In this document: positions 18,964 to 27,086 of the stretch, in pieces
How the letters are laid out: each line of letters opens with the position of its first letter
Position numbering within the stretch: position 1 is the first letter of the stretch
Source: Methylobacterium sp. PvR107
Lineage (GTDB): Bacteria; Pseudomonadota; Alphaproteobacteria; Rhizobiales; Beijerinckiaceae
Direction of reading: 5' to 3'
Assembly: GCF_017833295.1 (NCBI RefSeq)
Contig: NZ_JAFIBW010000001.1
Coordinates: 6,014,001-6,078,000 of the forward strand
DNA length: 64,000 nt
Notes under the pieces: model-generated
What the model was told of the DNA's origin: nothing
Seen by the model: the letters and a program-made list of their open reading frames with translations, nothing else
Databases searched by the model: none
Program-made: the position numbers and the translations under genes

Positions 18964-19415
18964 CAGGGCCGGATGCCTGCCCCGATCCCGTTGATACCGT
19001 TACGACGAACATCTACAATGTTTGAGCACGATTGTCTGATATCCGGCAATTTTTTCAGATTAAATCTCCATATTTTCAGTGCATTTTTCTATTCAATGAG
19101 ACCTAAACCGTCTTTGCAGAGCAGTCGTTCCATCGCACACAATTTTTAGTTTTACGTCATGTTAAGTCGTGGTCCTGCAACACTGACGTCGGGGCCATGA
19201 AACCTGCAAGTCGATGACAAAACCGCTGATCCGCCGCGTCACCGCGCCAGATCATGTGCATCCGCGGCCGCGCAGCGTCGCACGCGGCCGCCTGACCTGC
19301 CGGCCGTCCGGCAGGGCCGCGGCGGGCGCCGCGCAGGCACGATCGCGCCGCGGACCGTCGCCCTGATCCCTCTCATCCCGGCGCCGGGCACGCCGGAGAA
19401 ACGGCACGAGACCCC
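18964..19415. other. AT-rich intergenic region between lysR and the HD-GYP gene
   Basis: About 450 bp. From about 19005 to 19165 the DNA is markedly AT-rich (runs such as CAATTTTTTCAGATTAAATC and ACAATTTTTAGTTTTACG), unlike the GC-rich surroundings. It must hold the divergent promoters. I see no ORF worth calling and no perfect long inverted repeat. Confidence 0.5.
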
Positions 19416-20819
19416 ATGATGGACGCGCTCCTCATCGACGACAGCGCGACCCAGCGCCTGCGGATGCGCCTGCTGCTGGAGGCCAAGCCCGGCGTCACCA
19501 TCACCGACCATGCCGATCCGGAGGCCGCGCTGGTCGAGGCGCAGATGCGGGCCTTCGACCTCGTGCTGGTCGATTGCCACATGCCCGCCATGGACGGAAT
19601 CGCCTTCATCCGGCGCATGCGGACCATCCCGCACTATGCCCAGGTGCCCGTAGTGATGGTCACCAATGACATCTCGGACGCGGTGCGGCTCGCCGCCCTG
19701 GAGGCTGGGGCGACCGATTTCCTCGACAAGTCCATGCAGGGCATCGAGCTGACGGTGCGGCTGCGCAACATGATCCGGCTCGCCAAGGCGGTGCGGCGGC
19801 TGGCCGAGCAGGCGGCCTGGCTCGACGGCGAGGTCGAGGCCGCCCTGCGCCACATGCGCGAGCGCGAGGAGGAGATGATCTTCCGCCTGGCTCTGGCCGT
19901 CGAGTATCGCGACAACGACACCGGGGACCATACGTGGCGGGTGGCCCGCTACAGCCAGATCGTGGCCGAGGGGCTCGGCCTGGCCCCGGATCTCTGCCGC
20001 AACCTGTATCTCGCCGCTCCGCTGCACGATGTCGGCAAGGTGGGCATCCCGGACAGCGTCCTGCTGAAGCCCGGCCGGCTCGATCCGGACGAGTTCGCCC
20101 TGATCAAGACGCATGCGGCCATCGGCAAGCGCATCCTGGGCGGCAGCGCCTCCGAGCTGATCCGCCTCGCCGCCGAGATCGCCGAGGCGCACCACGAGAA
20201 ATGGGACGGCAGCGGCTACCCACAGGGGCTGGCCGGCACCGCGATCCCCCTGGCGGCCCGGATCGTCGCGGTGGCGGACGTGTTCGACGCCCTGACCACG
20301 CTGCGGCCCTACAAGGAGGCGATGTCCTTCGAGGCGGCCCTGGCCTGCATCCGCACCGAGAGCGGACGCCACTTCGACCCCGCCTGCGTCGAGGCCTTCT
20401 GCGCGCGCTGGGCGGATATCCGCGTCGCCGGCGGACAGGAGCGGACCGCGATCCGGCCGGTCACAGAGCCCTGGGCGCGGGTCCCCACCCTCCTGCGGGA
20501 AATCGCCGCCGAGCCGCCGAGCCCGTGCGGATGGCTCGTCCAGGAACCGCACGCGCAGGTCGGCTGGGAAAACGGGCCGGTGAACCATATGCCGGCTCCG
20601 TCGTTGGTCCCTGAGCCTCCGGAATCACCAGTGGAGCCCCGGCATGGACGCACGATGGATGACGCTGCCGGAGATCGCGCAGGCGCGCCGCATCTCGCTG
20701 GAAGCTGCACAACGCCTGGTGGACACGACAGACTGCCCGAAAGTCTTTCGCAACGACGGCACCGTCTACCTCATCTGACCGCCGCGCGGACGGATGACGC
20801 GCGTCTCCGGGAGGCTTAA
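19416..20819 (+). CDS. Response regulator with HD-GYP domain (c-di-GMP phosphodiesterase)
   Basis: A 467-aa protein as read. Residues 1-125 are a receiver domain, with phospho-acceptor Asp53 in LVDCHMPAMDG and the conserved Lys in FLDKSM. A linker helix leads to an HD-GYP domain: HDVGKVGIPD, then HHEKWDGSGYPQG, so the metal site and GYP motif are complete. It should hydrolyse cyclic di-GMP and so affect motility or biofilm. The last ~100 residues are low-complexity and not typical of the family, and they overlap a small HTH-like ORF in another frame, so the true end may once have been earlier. No sensor kinase lies beside it. Confidence 0.88.
   Translation: MMDALLIDDSATQRLRMRLLLEAKPGVTITDHADPEAALVEAQMRAFDLVLVDCHMPAMDGIAFIRRMRTIPHYAQVPVVMVTNDISDAVRLAALEAGATDFLDKSMQGIELTVRLRNMIRLAKAVRRLAEQAAWLDGEVEAALRHMREREEEMIFRLALAVEYRDNDTGDHTWRVARYSQIVAEGLGLAPDLCRNLYLAAPLHDVGKVGIPDSVLLKPGRLDPDEFALIKTHAAIGKRILGGSASELIRLAAEIAEAHHEKWDGSGYPQGLAGTAIPLAARIVAVADVFDALTTLRPYKEAMSFEAALACIRTESGRHFDPACVEAFCARWADIRVAGGQERTAIRPVTEPWARVPTLLREIAAEPPSPCGWLVQEPHAQVGWENGPVNHMPAPSLVPEPPESPVEPRHGRTMDDAAGDRAGAPHLAGSCTTPGGHDRLPESLSQRRHRLPHLTAARTDDARLREA
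20644..20778 (+). CDS. 44-aa HTH-like peptide overlapping the HD-GYP tail
   Basis: ATG at 20644 to TGA at 20776-20778. The peptide contains WMTLPEIAQARRISLEAAQR and then NDGTVYLI, which resembles the N-terminal HTH module (WLTLAEIAxARGIS...RLVRR...NDGTVRVLVP) common in Methylobacterium mobile-element proteins. It lies in the +1 frame relative to the C-terminal tail of the HD-GYP protein. It could be a small gene or the stump of a longer one. The Shine-Dalgarno is weak. Confidence 0.45.
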   Translation: MDARWMTLPEIAQARRISLEAAQRLVDTTDCPKVFRNDGTVYLI

Positions 20820-20827
20820 CCTCCCGG
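20807..20827 (+). promoter_or_regulatory. Perfect hairpin covering the Shine-Dalgarno of the deacetylase gene
   Basis: CCGGGAGG-CTTAA-CCTCCCGG is a perfect 8-bp stem with a 5-nt loop ending one base before the ATG at 20829. The 5' arm is the only good Shine-Dalgarno (GGGAGG) and it is fully paired with CCTCCC. In mRNA this would hide the ribosome site unless the hairpin opens. It has no U-run, so it is a poor terminator. Confidence 0.6.
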
Positions 20828-20828
20828 G

Positions 20829-21854
20829 ATGCGCATCCTCCACACGCCGGATTCCGCCCGACACGACCCCGAGCACTACTGGCGGCGCGGCACGCCGATC
20901 CCGCATCCCGAGCAGGCCGCCCGCTACGCGATCCTGCAGGAGGCGGCGCAATCAGCCGGGCACGACCTCGCGGCGCCCGGCGATCACGGCCTCGACCCGA
21001 TCCGGGCCGTGCACGATGCCGATTACGTGACGTTCCTGGCCGAGGCCTGGACCCGGCGGGCGGAGATCCCGGGACTCGCCGACGAGATCCTCACCGGCGC
21101 CTTCGCCCGGCCGCAGATGCACCGGAAGCCCGCGGGCCTACTCGGGCGCGTCGGCCTCTACATGGCCGATACCTCGACGCCGATCCGGGCCGGCACGTGG
21201 CCGGCGGTGTACGGCTCAGCGCAATGCGCGGTGGCGGCCGCGGACGCGGCGCTGGAGGCGGGCCATGCCTACGCCCTGTGCCGTCCGCCGGGCCACCACG
21301 CCTACGCGGATTCCGCGGGCGGATTCTGCTTCCTCAACAACAGCGCGATCGCGGCCGCCCGGTTTCTGGCCGCGACCGGCGGACCGGTGGCGATCCTCGA
21401 CATCGACGTCCACCACGGCAACGGCACGCAGGGGATCTTCTACGCGCGCCGCGACGTCCTCACGGTCTCGGTGCACGCGGATCCGTCGGATTACTTCCCG
21501 TTCTATGCCGGCTACGCCGACGAGACCGGCGCCGATGCGGGTGCGGGCTTCAACCGCAACCTGCCGCTGCCGCCGGGATCGGGCGACGGTCCCTGGCTCG
21601 CGGCCGTCGAGGCGGGCCTCGCGGCGGTCGCGGCCCAGAAGCCGCGGGGGCTGGTGGTGGCCCTGGGCCTCGACGCCTCGGAGGACGACCCGATCGGCGC
21701 CCTGCGGGTGACCCGGGCGGGTTTCGCGGGGGCCGCGGAGCGGATCGCCCGGGCCGGGCTGCCCACCGCCCTCGTCCAGGAGGGCGGCTACCTGTGCGCG
21801 GCGCTGCCGGAGAACCTCACGGCCTTCCTAACCGCCTTCGACGCCGCGCGCTGA
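20829..21854 (+). CDS. Histone deacetylase/acetylpolyamine amidohydrolase family protein
   Basis: A 341-aa zinc hydrolase of the class II HDAC/acetylpolyamine amidohydrolase group. Conserved elements: CRPPGHHAYAD (catalytic His pair, ~residue 160), GGFCFLNNSAIAA, then zinc ligands in ILDIDVHHGNGTQ, HADPSDYFPFYAGY, and the third Asp in LGLDASEDDP. It should remove acetyl groups from polyamines or lysines; the substrate is not fixed by sequence. The start ATG at 20829 begins directly with the domain (MRILHTPD). A hairpin that pairs its Shine-Dalgarno precedes it. Confidence 0.9.
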   Translation: MRILHTPDSARHDPEHYWRRGTPIPHPEQAARYAILQEAAQSAGHDLAAPGDHGLDPIRAVHDADYVTFLAEAWTRRAEIPGLADEILTGAFARPQMHRKPAGLLGRVGLYMADTSTPIRAGTWPAVYGSAQCAVAAADAALEAGHAYALCRPPGHHAYADSAGGFCFLNNSAIAAARFLAATGGPVAILDIDVHHGNGTQGIFYARRDVLTVSVHADPSDYFPFYAGYADETGADAGAGFNRNLPLPPGSGDGPWLAAVEAGLAAVAAQKPRGLVVALGLDASEDDPIGALRVTRAGFAGAAERIARAGLPTALVQEGGYLCAALPENLTAFLTAFDAAR

Positions 21855-21990
21855 GCGAAGTCGGAATCGCGACAGCGCGACGCAAATGTGACTCCGGACA
21901 CGCACGAGCCCGCGCCGACACGGCGTGGCCGACCTGTATACCAGGCCGGAGCGGGCGCCGGGGACGCGCCCCGGGAGGAAGGAACGAGCC

Positions 21991-23340
21991 ATGGTCGCGG
22001 GTGACGTCCGGCTGCGCGAGACCGCCAGCACGCCCTGGCACGCGGGTCTCACCCGGCGCCATTGGCGGATCCTCTGGGGCAGCTATCTCGGCTGGATCTT
22101 CGACGGCTACGAGGCCGTGGCCCTGATCTACGCCCTGCGCCCCGCGCTGGCCTCGATCCTGACCCCCGAACAGGCCCAGGCGCCGGCCTTCTACGTGGGG
22201 CTCGCCATCGGCATCACGCTGCTCGGCTGGGGGATCGGCGGCCTGATCGGCGGGATCGCCGCCGACTATATCGGCCGCAAGCGCATGATGATGGTGTCCA
22301 TCCTGGGCTACGCCATCTTCACCGGGCTCACGGCCTTCGCGGAGAGCTTCACGCAGCTCGCGCTCCTGCGCTTCATCACCGGGCTCGCCATCGGCTCGGA
22401 ATGGTCGACCGGCATCGCCCTCGTGGCCGAGACCTGGCCGAACCGGGCGCGGCCGAAGGGCTGCGGCTTCCTGCAATCGGGCTTCGGCGGCGGCGCGGTG
22501 CTGGCCGCCATCGTGTGGGCGGTGCTGGCCGCCACCAACCCGATGGGCGACCAGTCCTGGCGCATCATGTTCGCGCTGGGCGCGCTCCCGGCCTTCGTCT
22601 GCCTGTACCTGCGGCGGGCGCTCGAGGAATCCGAGCAGTGGATGCAGGCGCTCAAGGCGCAGCGCTGGGCGGCCACCGCGGAGGATGCGGACCACGCCCC
22701 GCGCAGCGCACGGCGCCCATTCTCCCTCACGGAGATCTTCCGCGAACCCGAGAGCCGCCGGCGGGTCCTGCTCGCCACGCTGCTGTCCTTCGCCACCACG
22801 GTCGGCTGGTGGGCGGTCTCGTCCTGGCTGCCGGCCTACACGGAGGGACTCGCCAAGGCCGCGGGCGAGCCGGCCAATCTCTGGGGCCCGCGCATGGGCA
22901 TCATCTACAATATCGGGGCGATCTCGGCCTACGTGATCTCCGGCTTCGTGGCCGACGCGATCGGGCGCCGCGCCTTCCTGCTGGTCACCTATGTCGGCTG
23001 CATCGCCACGTCGCTCGCCTGCTATCTCTGGACCGGCGGGCTGGTGCCGTTCATGGGGCTCGCCTTCCTGAACGGGTTCTTCACTCTGGGCTTCGCCTTC
23101 TCGTGGATGGCGATCTATCTCGCGGAACTGTTCACACCGGCGGTCCGGGCGACGGCGGCGAGCGTGGTGTTCAACGGCGCGCGGCTGATCGCCTGGATCT
23201 TCCCGATCATCGCCGGGCAGATCGTGACCGCCTTCGGGGGCGTGGCCGCGGCGGCACTGACACTGTCCAGCGTCTATGTGATCGGCCTCATCGTGCCGTG
23301 GTTCATGCCGGAGACGACGGGCAAGCCGCTGCCGGAGTGA
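21991..23340 (+). CDS. MFS transporter, sugar/aromatic-acid porter type
   Basis: A 449-aa inner-membrane carrier with 12 predicted helices. The loop 2-3 signature appears as ADYIGRKRMMM and the second-half repeat as ADAIGRRAFLL. WGSYLGWIFDGYEAVALIYAL in the first helix resembles carboxylate and aromatic-acid porters of the MFS. A proton symport of an organic acid is likely; the ligand is not known. ATG at 21991 has a strong GGGAGGAAGGA upstream. Confidence 0.88.
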   Translation: MVAGDVRLRETASTPWHAGLTRRHWRILWGSYLGWIFDGYEAVALIYALRPALASILTPEQAQAPAFYVGLAIGITLLGWGIGGLIGGIAADYIGRKRMMMVSILGYAIFTGLTAFAESFTQLALLRFITGLAIGSEWSTGIALVAETWPNRARPKGCGFLQSGFGGGAVLAAIVWAVLAATNPMGDQSWRIMFALGALPAFVCLYLRRALEESEQWMQALKAQRWAATAEDADHAPRSARRPFSLTEIFREPESRRRVLLATLLSFATTVGWWAVSSWLPAYTEGLAKAAGEPANLWGPRMGIIYNIGAISAYVISGFVADAIGRRAFLLVTYVGCIATSLACYLWTGGLVPFMGLAFLNGFFTLGFAFSWMAIYLAELFTPAVRATAASVVFNGARLIAWIFPIIAGQIVTAFGGVAAAALTLSSVYVIGLIVPWFMPETTGKPLPE

Positions 23341-23378
23341 GGCTGCCCGCGCCTTGCGACGCGGGGGCGGCCCCATGA

Positions 23379-23393
23379 TAGTGAAAGACACTA
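23379..23393. promoter_or_regulatory. Probable operator of the Phd-type antitoxin
   Basis: TAGTG-AAAGA-CACTA is a perfect inverted repeat ending 15 bp before the antitoxin ATG. Phd/VapB antitoxins normally bind such short palindromes in their own promoter, so autoregulation is inferred. Confidence 0.5.
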
Positions 23394-23408
23394 CTTCCGG
23401 GTGCCACC

Positions 23409-23654
23409 ATGGATGAGGCCATCCCGGCAGCGGAGGCCAACCGCAAGTTTTCTCAGCTCCTGCGCAGCGTCAGAGAAGGGCGCAGCTACGTCGTGACGAG
23501 CCATGGGCGTCCCGTCGCGCGGATCACCCCGGCCGGGGAACACGACGGCTTCGCCGCCGGAGCGCGGAAGGCCCTGCTGGCGCGGCTCGAACGACAGCCG
23601 GTCGTCCAAGCCGGATCCTGGACGCGCGACACGCTCTACGAGGACGAGGGTTGA
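23409..23654 (+). CDS. Type II antitoxin, Phd/YefM family
   Basis: An 81-aa antitoxin. The N-terminal Phd fold is complete (IPAAEANRKFSQLLRSVREG, then YVVTSHGRPVARITP). The C-terminal tail ending TLYEDEG would wrap the toxin. It overlaps the toxin frame by 4 bp, the standard coupling. Because the toxin is broken, this antitoxin may now be an orphan that still represses its own promoter. Confidence 0.85.
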   Translation: MDEAIPAAEANRKFSQLLRSVREGRSYVVTSHGRPVARITPAGEHDGFAAGARKALLARLERQPVVQAGSWTRDTLYEDEG

Positions 23655-23975
23655 GAATCGCCCTCGATACGAACGTCCTTGCCTACGCTGCGGGTGTGAA
23701 CGACGCGAACAAGCGGGACATCGCCCTCGCGCTGGTGGTGCGCGCCTGCCGCAGAGCGACACCCTGGTGCCGGTTCAGGCGATTTGGCGACGGACCACGC
23801 GCTTGGGCTCTGGGATGCGGTCATCCTGTCGGCCGCCGCGCAGGCCGGGTGCCGGCTGCTCCTGTCCGAAGACCTCCAGGATGGCTTCACATGGGGCGGC
23901 GTGACGGTGGTGAAACCGTTCGCGTCGCCCCGCCACCCGTTGCTGGATGCGGTGCTATCCGCCCCGCCGCCCTAA
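23651..23975 (+). pseudogene. Broken VapC-type PIN-domain toxin
   Basis: The start (TTG at 23651) encodes RIALDTNVLAYAAGVNDANK with the first PIN Asp. After ALALV the frame shifts (the matching LPQSDTLVPVQA is in the next frame). About 45-50 codons of the middle of the domain, including an expected acidic residue, are missing. The C-terminal part then resumes in a third frame from ~23784: LGLWDAVILSAAAQAGCRLL, LSEDLQDGFTW, to the stop at 23973-23975. The ribonuclease cannot be active. The stop overlaps the convergent trcR stop. Confidence 0.85.
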
Positions 23976-24682
23976 TCCTCGTCGTCCTCGTCCTGATGCC
24001 GGCCCTTGAGCTTGGCGAAGACCGAATCGGCGTCGATCCGCTCCTCGCGGCCGCCATGGGCGTCCTCCTGCTCGTGTTCCGGCTCGTCGCGGGCCGTGGA
24101 GACCTCAGTCGGCAGCAGCGAGGCGCCGGACTCGGCCGCGACCGCGGCCGGGCGGTCGGCCGCCGCGCGCTGGACCTCGAAATCGAGGTTGATCTGGGTG
24201 GTCAGGCCCAGGGTCACCGGATCCATCGGCTGGAGCGAGCCCGAGTTCCAGTGTGTGCGCTCGCGGATCTGCTGGATCGTCGACTTGGTGGTGCCGACCA
24301 GCCGGATGATCTGGGAATCCTTCAATTCCGGGTGGTTGCGCAGCAGCCACAGGATGGCGTTCGGCCGGTCCTGGCGGCGCGACAGCGGCGTGTAGCGCGG
24401 GCCCTTGGTGGTGCGCTTCACCTCCGGCAGCTTCACCTTGGAGACGGCGGGCTTCAGCTTGTAGTGCGGCGCCTTCTGGGCCTTCTCGATCTCGTCTCGG
24501 GTGAGCTGGCCGGTGGAGACCGGGTCGAGCCCCTTGATGCCGGCCGCGACCTCGCCGTCGGCGATGCCCTTCACCTCAAGCGGGTGCAGCTTGCAGAAAT
24601 CGGCGATCTGCTCGAAGGCGAGCGAGGTGTTCTCGACCAGCCAGACGGCGGTCGCCTTGGGCATCAGCGGACCCTGGGACAT
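23972..24682 (-). CDS. trcR: Cell cycle transcriptional regulator TrcR (DUF1013)
   Basis: A 236-aa alphaproteobacterial DUF1013 protein. The conserved core begins MPKATAVWLVENTSLAFEQI with FCKLHPLEVKGIADGE, followed by a second HTH-like region (PNAILWLLRNHPELKDSQII, then TTKSTIQQIRERTHWN). The C-terminus is variable and acidic, ending HQDEDDED. The family is named for a cell-cycle-linked transcription factor in Caulobacter and relatives. I start at the ATG at 24682; the frame is open much further upstream but without homology. Confidence 0.9.
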   Translation of the reverse strand: MSQGPLMPKATAVWLVENTSLAFEQIADFCKLHPLEVKGIADGEVAAGIKGLDPVSTGQLTRDEIEKAQKAPHYKLKPAVSKVKLPEVKRTTKGPRYTPLSRRQDRPNAILWLLRNHPELKDSQIIRLVGTTKSTIQQIRERTHWNSGSLQPMDPVTLGLTTQINLDFEVQRAAADRPAAVAAESGASLLPTEVSTARDEPEHEQEDAHGGREERIDADSVFAKLKGRHQDEDDED

Positions 24683-25128
24683 GTCTTTCGTGCTCCGGCC
24701 TGGCGGGACGGGGGCCGGGCATCGGGCCGCGGGCTCCGGATGGTCGATCCGGATGTCCCGTCTCACGCTGTCGAATGGGGATATCCGTATATAGGCCGGG
24801 GCCGGGAGGGGCGCAATCGCGGGTTCGAGACGCCGGACGCGGATTCTTCCGGTCTCAGGGATGCGGCGAAGCTTGTGCCGCGAGCCTGACCGACTCACCC
24901 GCGAAGGCCGCACGCGGCCGGGAGACTGGAGCGATGGTCTTCTCTCTGGCAATCTCGAGAAACGGCAATGGCGAGTGGAGGATTCAGCGCCGACGCGCCA
25001 TCCACCCGATGTTCTTGCGTTGGCTAAACCCGAACGGGCAATTGCCAGGGATCGGCGGTTGCCCCCGCCGGTCCGACGCCCGAATATAGCGCGACCCGGA
25101 AGCGCCCACAGCAAGCCCAGCCGGCCGG
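24683..25128. other. Intergenic region upstream of trcR
   Basis: About 445 bp between trcR and the convergent end of the tetR gene on the same strand. The trcR frame remains open through most of it, which reflects high GC rather than coding. A TATATA stretch near 24785-24795 could belong to the trcR promoter. No RNA gene or repeat is seen. Confidence 0.4.
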
Positions 25129-25803
25129 TCAGCGCGGGCGCACCCCGTCGAGGAACAGCCGCACCGCCGCCTGCCGCCGCCGCTCCTGCGCCTCCGGATC
25201 GGTGGCGATGCCGTAGAGGGTCGCCTGGGACGACCGGCCGAGGACGAGGCTGAGGAACAGGTCGGCCGCGATCTCGGGATCCGCCAGGGCGATGCGCCCG
25301 CGCCGGGCGAAGGCGTCGAGCAGCTGCGCCACGGCGCGCACGCCGCGCAGCCAGCCCTCCTCATGGGCGAGGCGGGCCAGCTCCGGGAACTGCAATGCCT
25401 GGGCCACGAGGTTGCGCTTGAGCATCGCGGCGCCCGGCGACTGCCCGTGGGCCAGCAGGGTCCGGCTCAACGCGTGCAGGGCGCCCTCGACATCGTCGGT
25501 CCCAACCTGCGCGGCCTGCGCCTCGGCGGCAGCCGAGAGCGGCGCCAGCCACGCGGCGATCCGCTCGCGCAGGACAGCCTCGAACAGGGCGCGCTTGTCC
25601 CGGTAGCGGGCATAGACGGTCGGCTTGCTCATCCCGGCGGCCTCGGCGACCGCGTCGATGGAGGTGGCGTCGAAGCCGCGCTCCAGGAACAGGGTCGTTG
25701 CCACGGCGAGCAGGTGCGCCTCGCGCCGGGCCGCCTCGGCGCGGGTCGGCCGGCCGCCCCGCCGTGGCCCGGTCTCCGGCGGATCGATTTCCGTGACCGT
25801 CAC
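25129..25803 (-). CDS. TetR-family repressor of the adjacent EmrAB-type pump
   Basis: A 224-aa TetR regulator. The HTH is at residues ~25-70 (ATTLFLERGFDATSIDAVAE, then AAGMSKPTVYARYRDKRALF); the C-terminal ligand domain ends RRRQAAVRLFLDGVRPR. The GTG at 25803 has AGGAGG upstream at 7 nt. It is divergent from the efflux genes, and a palindromic operator lies in the 77-bp gap, so it most likely represses both directions until a pump substrate binds. Confidence 0.88.
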   Translation of the reverse strand: MTVTEIDPPETGPRRGGRPTRAEAARREAHLLAVATTLFLERGFDATSIDAVAEAAGMSKPTVYARYRDKRALFEAVLRERIAAWLAPLSAAAEAQAAQVGTDDVEGALHALSRTLLAHGQSPGAAMLKRNLVAQALQFPELARLAHEEGWLRGVRAVAQLLDAFARRGRIALADPEIAADLFLSLVLGRSSQATLYGIATDPEAQERRRQAAVRLFLDGVRPR

Positions 25804-25842
25804 CCACGATCCTCCTTGCCCACGATCGCCTCCCGCCTTATT

Positions 25843-25863
25843 AAAACGATACCGTACCGTTTT
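25843..25863. promoter_or_regulatory. TetR operator in the emrA promoter
   Basis: A 21-bp odd-centred palindrome: left arm AAAACGATAC, centre C, right arm GTACCGTTTT. Nine of ten arm positions pair. It lies 17 bp before the membrane-fusion-protein ATG and 40 bp before the tetR GTG. Confidence 0.7.
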
Positions 25864-25880
25864 GATTCTGGCCAGATCCG

Positions 25881-27086
25881 ATGGACGCACGTCGCAGCGA
25901 CAGCTTCAAGAGCGCCGACCCGGTCGCGGGCGGCGTGGGACCTGCGGCCTCCTCGGGTCCGCCCGCCGCCACAGCGAAGCCGCACCGGGGCCGGGCGCGG
26001 ATCGTCCTGCCTCTGGCGGGCCTGCTGGCGCTCGGTGGGGCCGGAACCTATGGCTGGCACTGGTGGACCATCGGGCGTTTCCTCGAGGTGACCGACGACG
26101 CCTATCTGCAATCCGACAAGGTCACGGTGGCGCCGCGCATCGCCGGCATCGTCGCCGCCGTGATGGTCGGCGACAATCAGCCGGTGAAGGCCGGCGCCGT
26201 GATCGCGCGCCTCGACGACCGGTCGTACCGGGTCCAGCTCAAGCAGGCCGAGGCCGAGGTCGACAAGGACAAGGCGCAGATCCTGGGCGTCGCCGCCGCG
26301 ATCGTCCAGCAGCAGGCGCAGGTCGCCTCGTCGCGGGCCGATCTCGCCAATGCCGAGGCCGCGCTGACCTTCTCCCAGCAGGAATACACCCGCTACCAGA
26401 ACCTGCTGCAGACCGGCTCGGGCACGGTCCAGCGCCAGCAGCAGGCGGATGCCGACCTGCGCCAGCGCCACGCCGCCCGCGACAAGGCCGCCGCCTCGCT
26501 CGATGCCGCGCAGAAGCAGATCGACAGCCTGAAGGCGCTCGAAGCCAGCACCCGGGCAAGCCTGGAGGGGGCGCAGGCCAAGGTCGAGGGCGTGACGCTC
26601 GACCTCAGCTACACGACCATCCTGGCGCCGATCGACGGCGTGGCGGGCGACCGGGCGCTCCGGGTCGGCCAGGTCGTCGCCCCCGGCACCGGGCTCCTGA
26701 CCCTCGTGCCGATGGGCCGCGACATCTACTGCGTGGCGAACTTCAAGGAGACCCAGACCGGCCGCATGGTCGAGGGCCAGCACGTGACGTTCACGGTGGA
26801 CGCCTTCGGCGACCATGACTTCCAGGGCCGGATCGAGAGCTTCTCGCCGGGCACCGGCTCGCAATTCGCCCTGCTGCCGCCCGAGAACGCCACCGGCAAC
26901 TTCACCAAGGTGGTGCAGCGCGTGCCCGTGCGCATCGCCCTGGACGCGTCCGATCCCCTCGTCGCCCGCCTGCGCCCCGGCCTGTCGGTGGAGGCGACCG
27001 TCCACACCCAGGATCCGGTCGAGCCGGTGCGTCCCGCTTGGCCGAAGCCGGCGCCGGCGCTGGTCAGCGCGGCCATGCCCCGATGA
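25881..27086 (+). CDS. HlyD/EmrA-type membrane fusion protein of an efflux pump
   Basis: A 401-aa periplasmic adaptor anchored by one N-terminal membrane helix (IVLPLAGLLALGGAGTYGW). It has the biotinyl-lipoyl half motif VTVAPRIAGIVAAVMVGDNQ, a long coiled-coil hairpin (residues ~120-230) and the second half YTTILAPIDGVAGDR. FLEVTDDAYLQSD before the first lipoyl half is typical of EmrA. It would link the MFS pump to an outer-membrane channel not seen here. Its stop overlaps the emrB-like start by 4 bp. Confidence 0.9.
   Translation: MDARRSDSFKSADPVAGGVGPAASSGPPAATAKPHRGRARIVLPLAGLLALGGAGTYGWHWWTIGRFLEVTDDAYLQSDKVTVAPRIAGIVAAVMVGDNQPVKAGAVIARLDDRSYRVQLKQAEAEVDKDKAQILGVAAAIVQQQAQVASSRADLANAEAALTFSQQEYTRYQNLLQTGSGTVQRQQQADADLRQRHAARDKAAASLDAAQKQIDSLKALEASTRASLEGAQAKVEGVTLDLSYTTILAPIDGVAGDRALRVGQVVAPGTGLLTLVPMGRDIYCVANFKETQTGRMVEGQHVTFTVDAFGDHDFQGRIESFSPGTGSQFALLPPENATGNFTKVVQRVPVRIALDASDPLVARLRPGLSVEATVHTQDPVEPVRPAWPKPAPALVSAAMPR

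Noticed and set aside
19207..19366. A 53-codon ORF starting MTKPLIRR between lysR and the HD-GYP gene
   Set aside because: Very Arg/Ala-rich, no Shine-Dalgarno and no similarity; it looks like noise in a promoter region.
24683..25114. Extension of TrcR by 144 residues upstream
   Set aside because: The frame is open only because of base composition; homology starts at the ATG at 24682.
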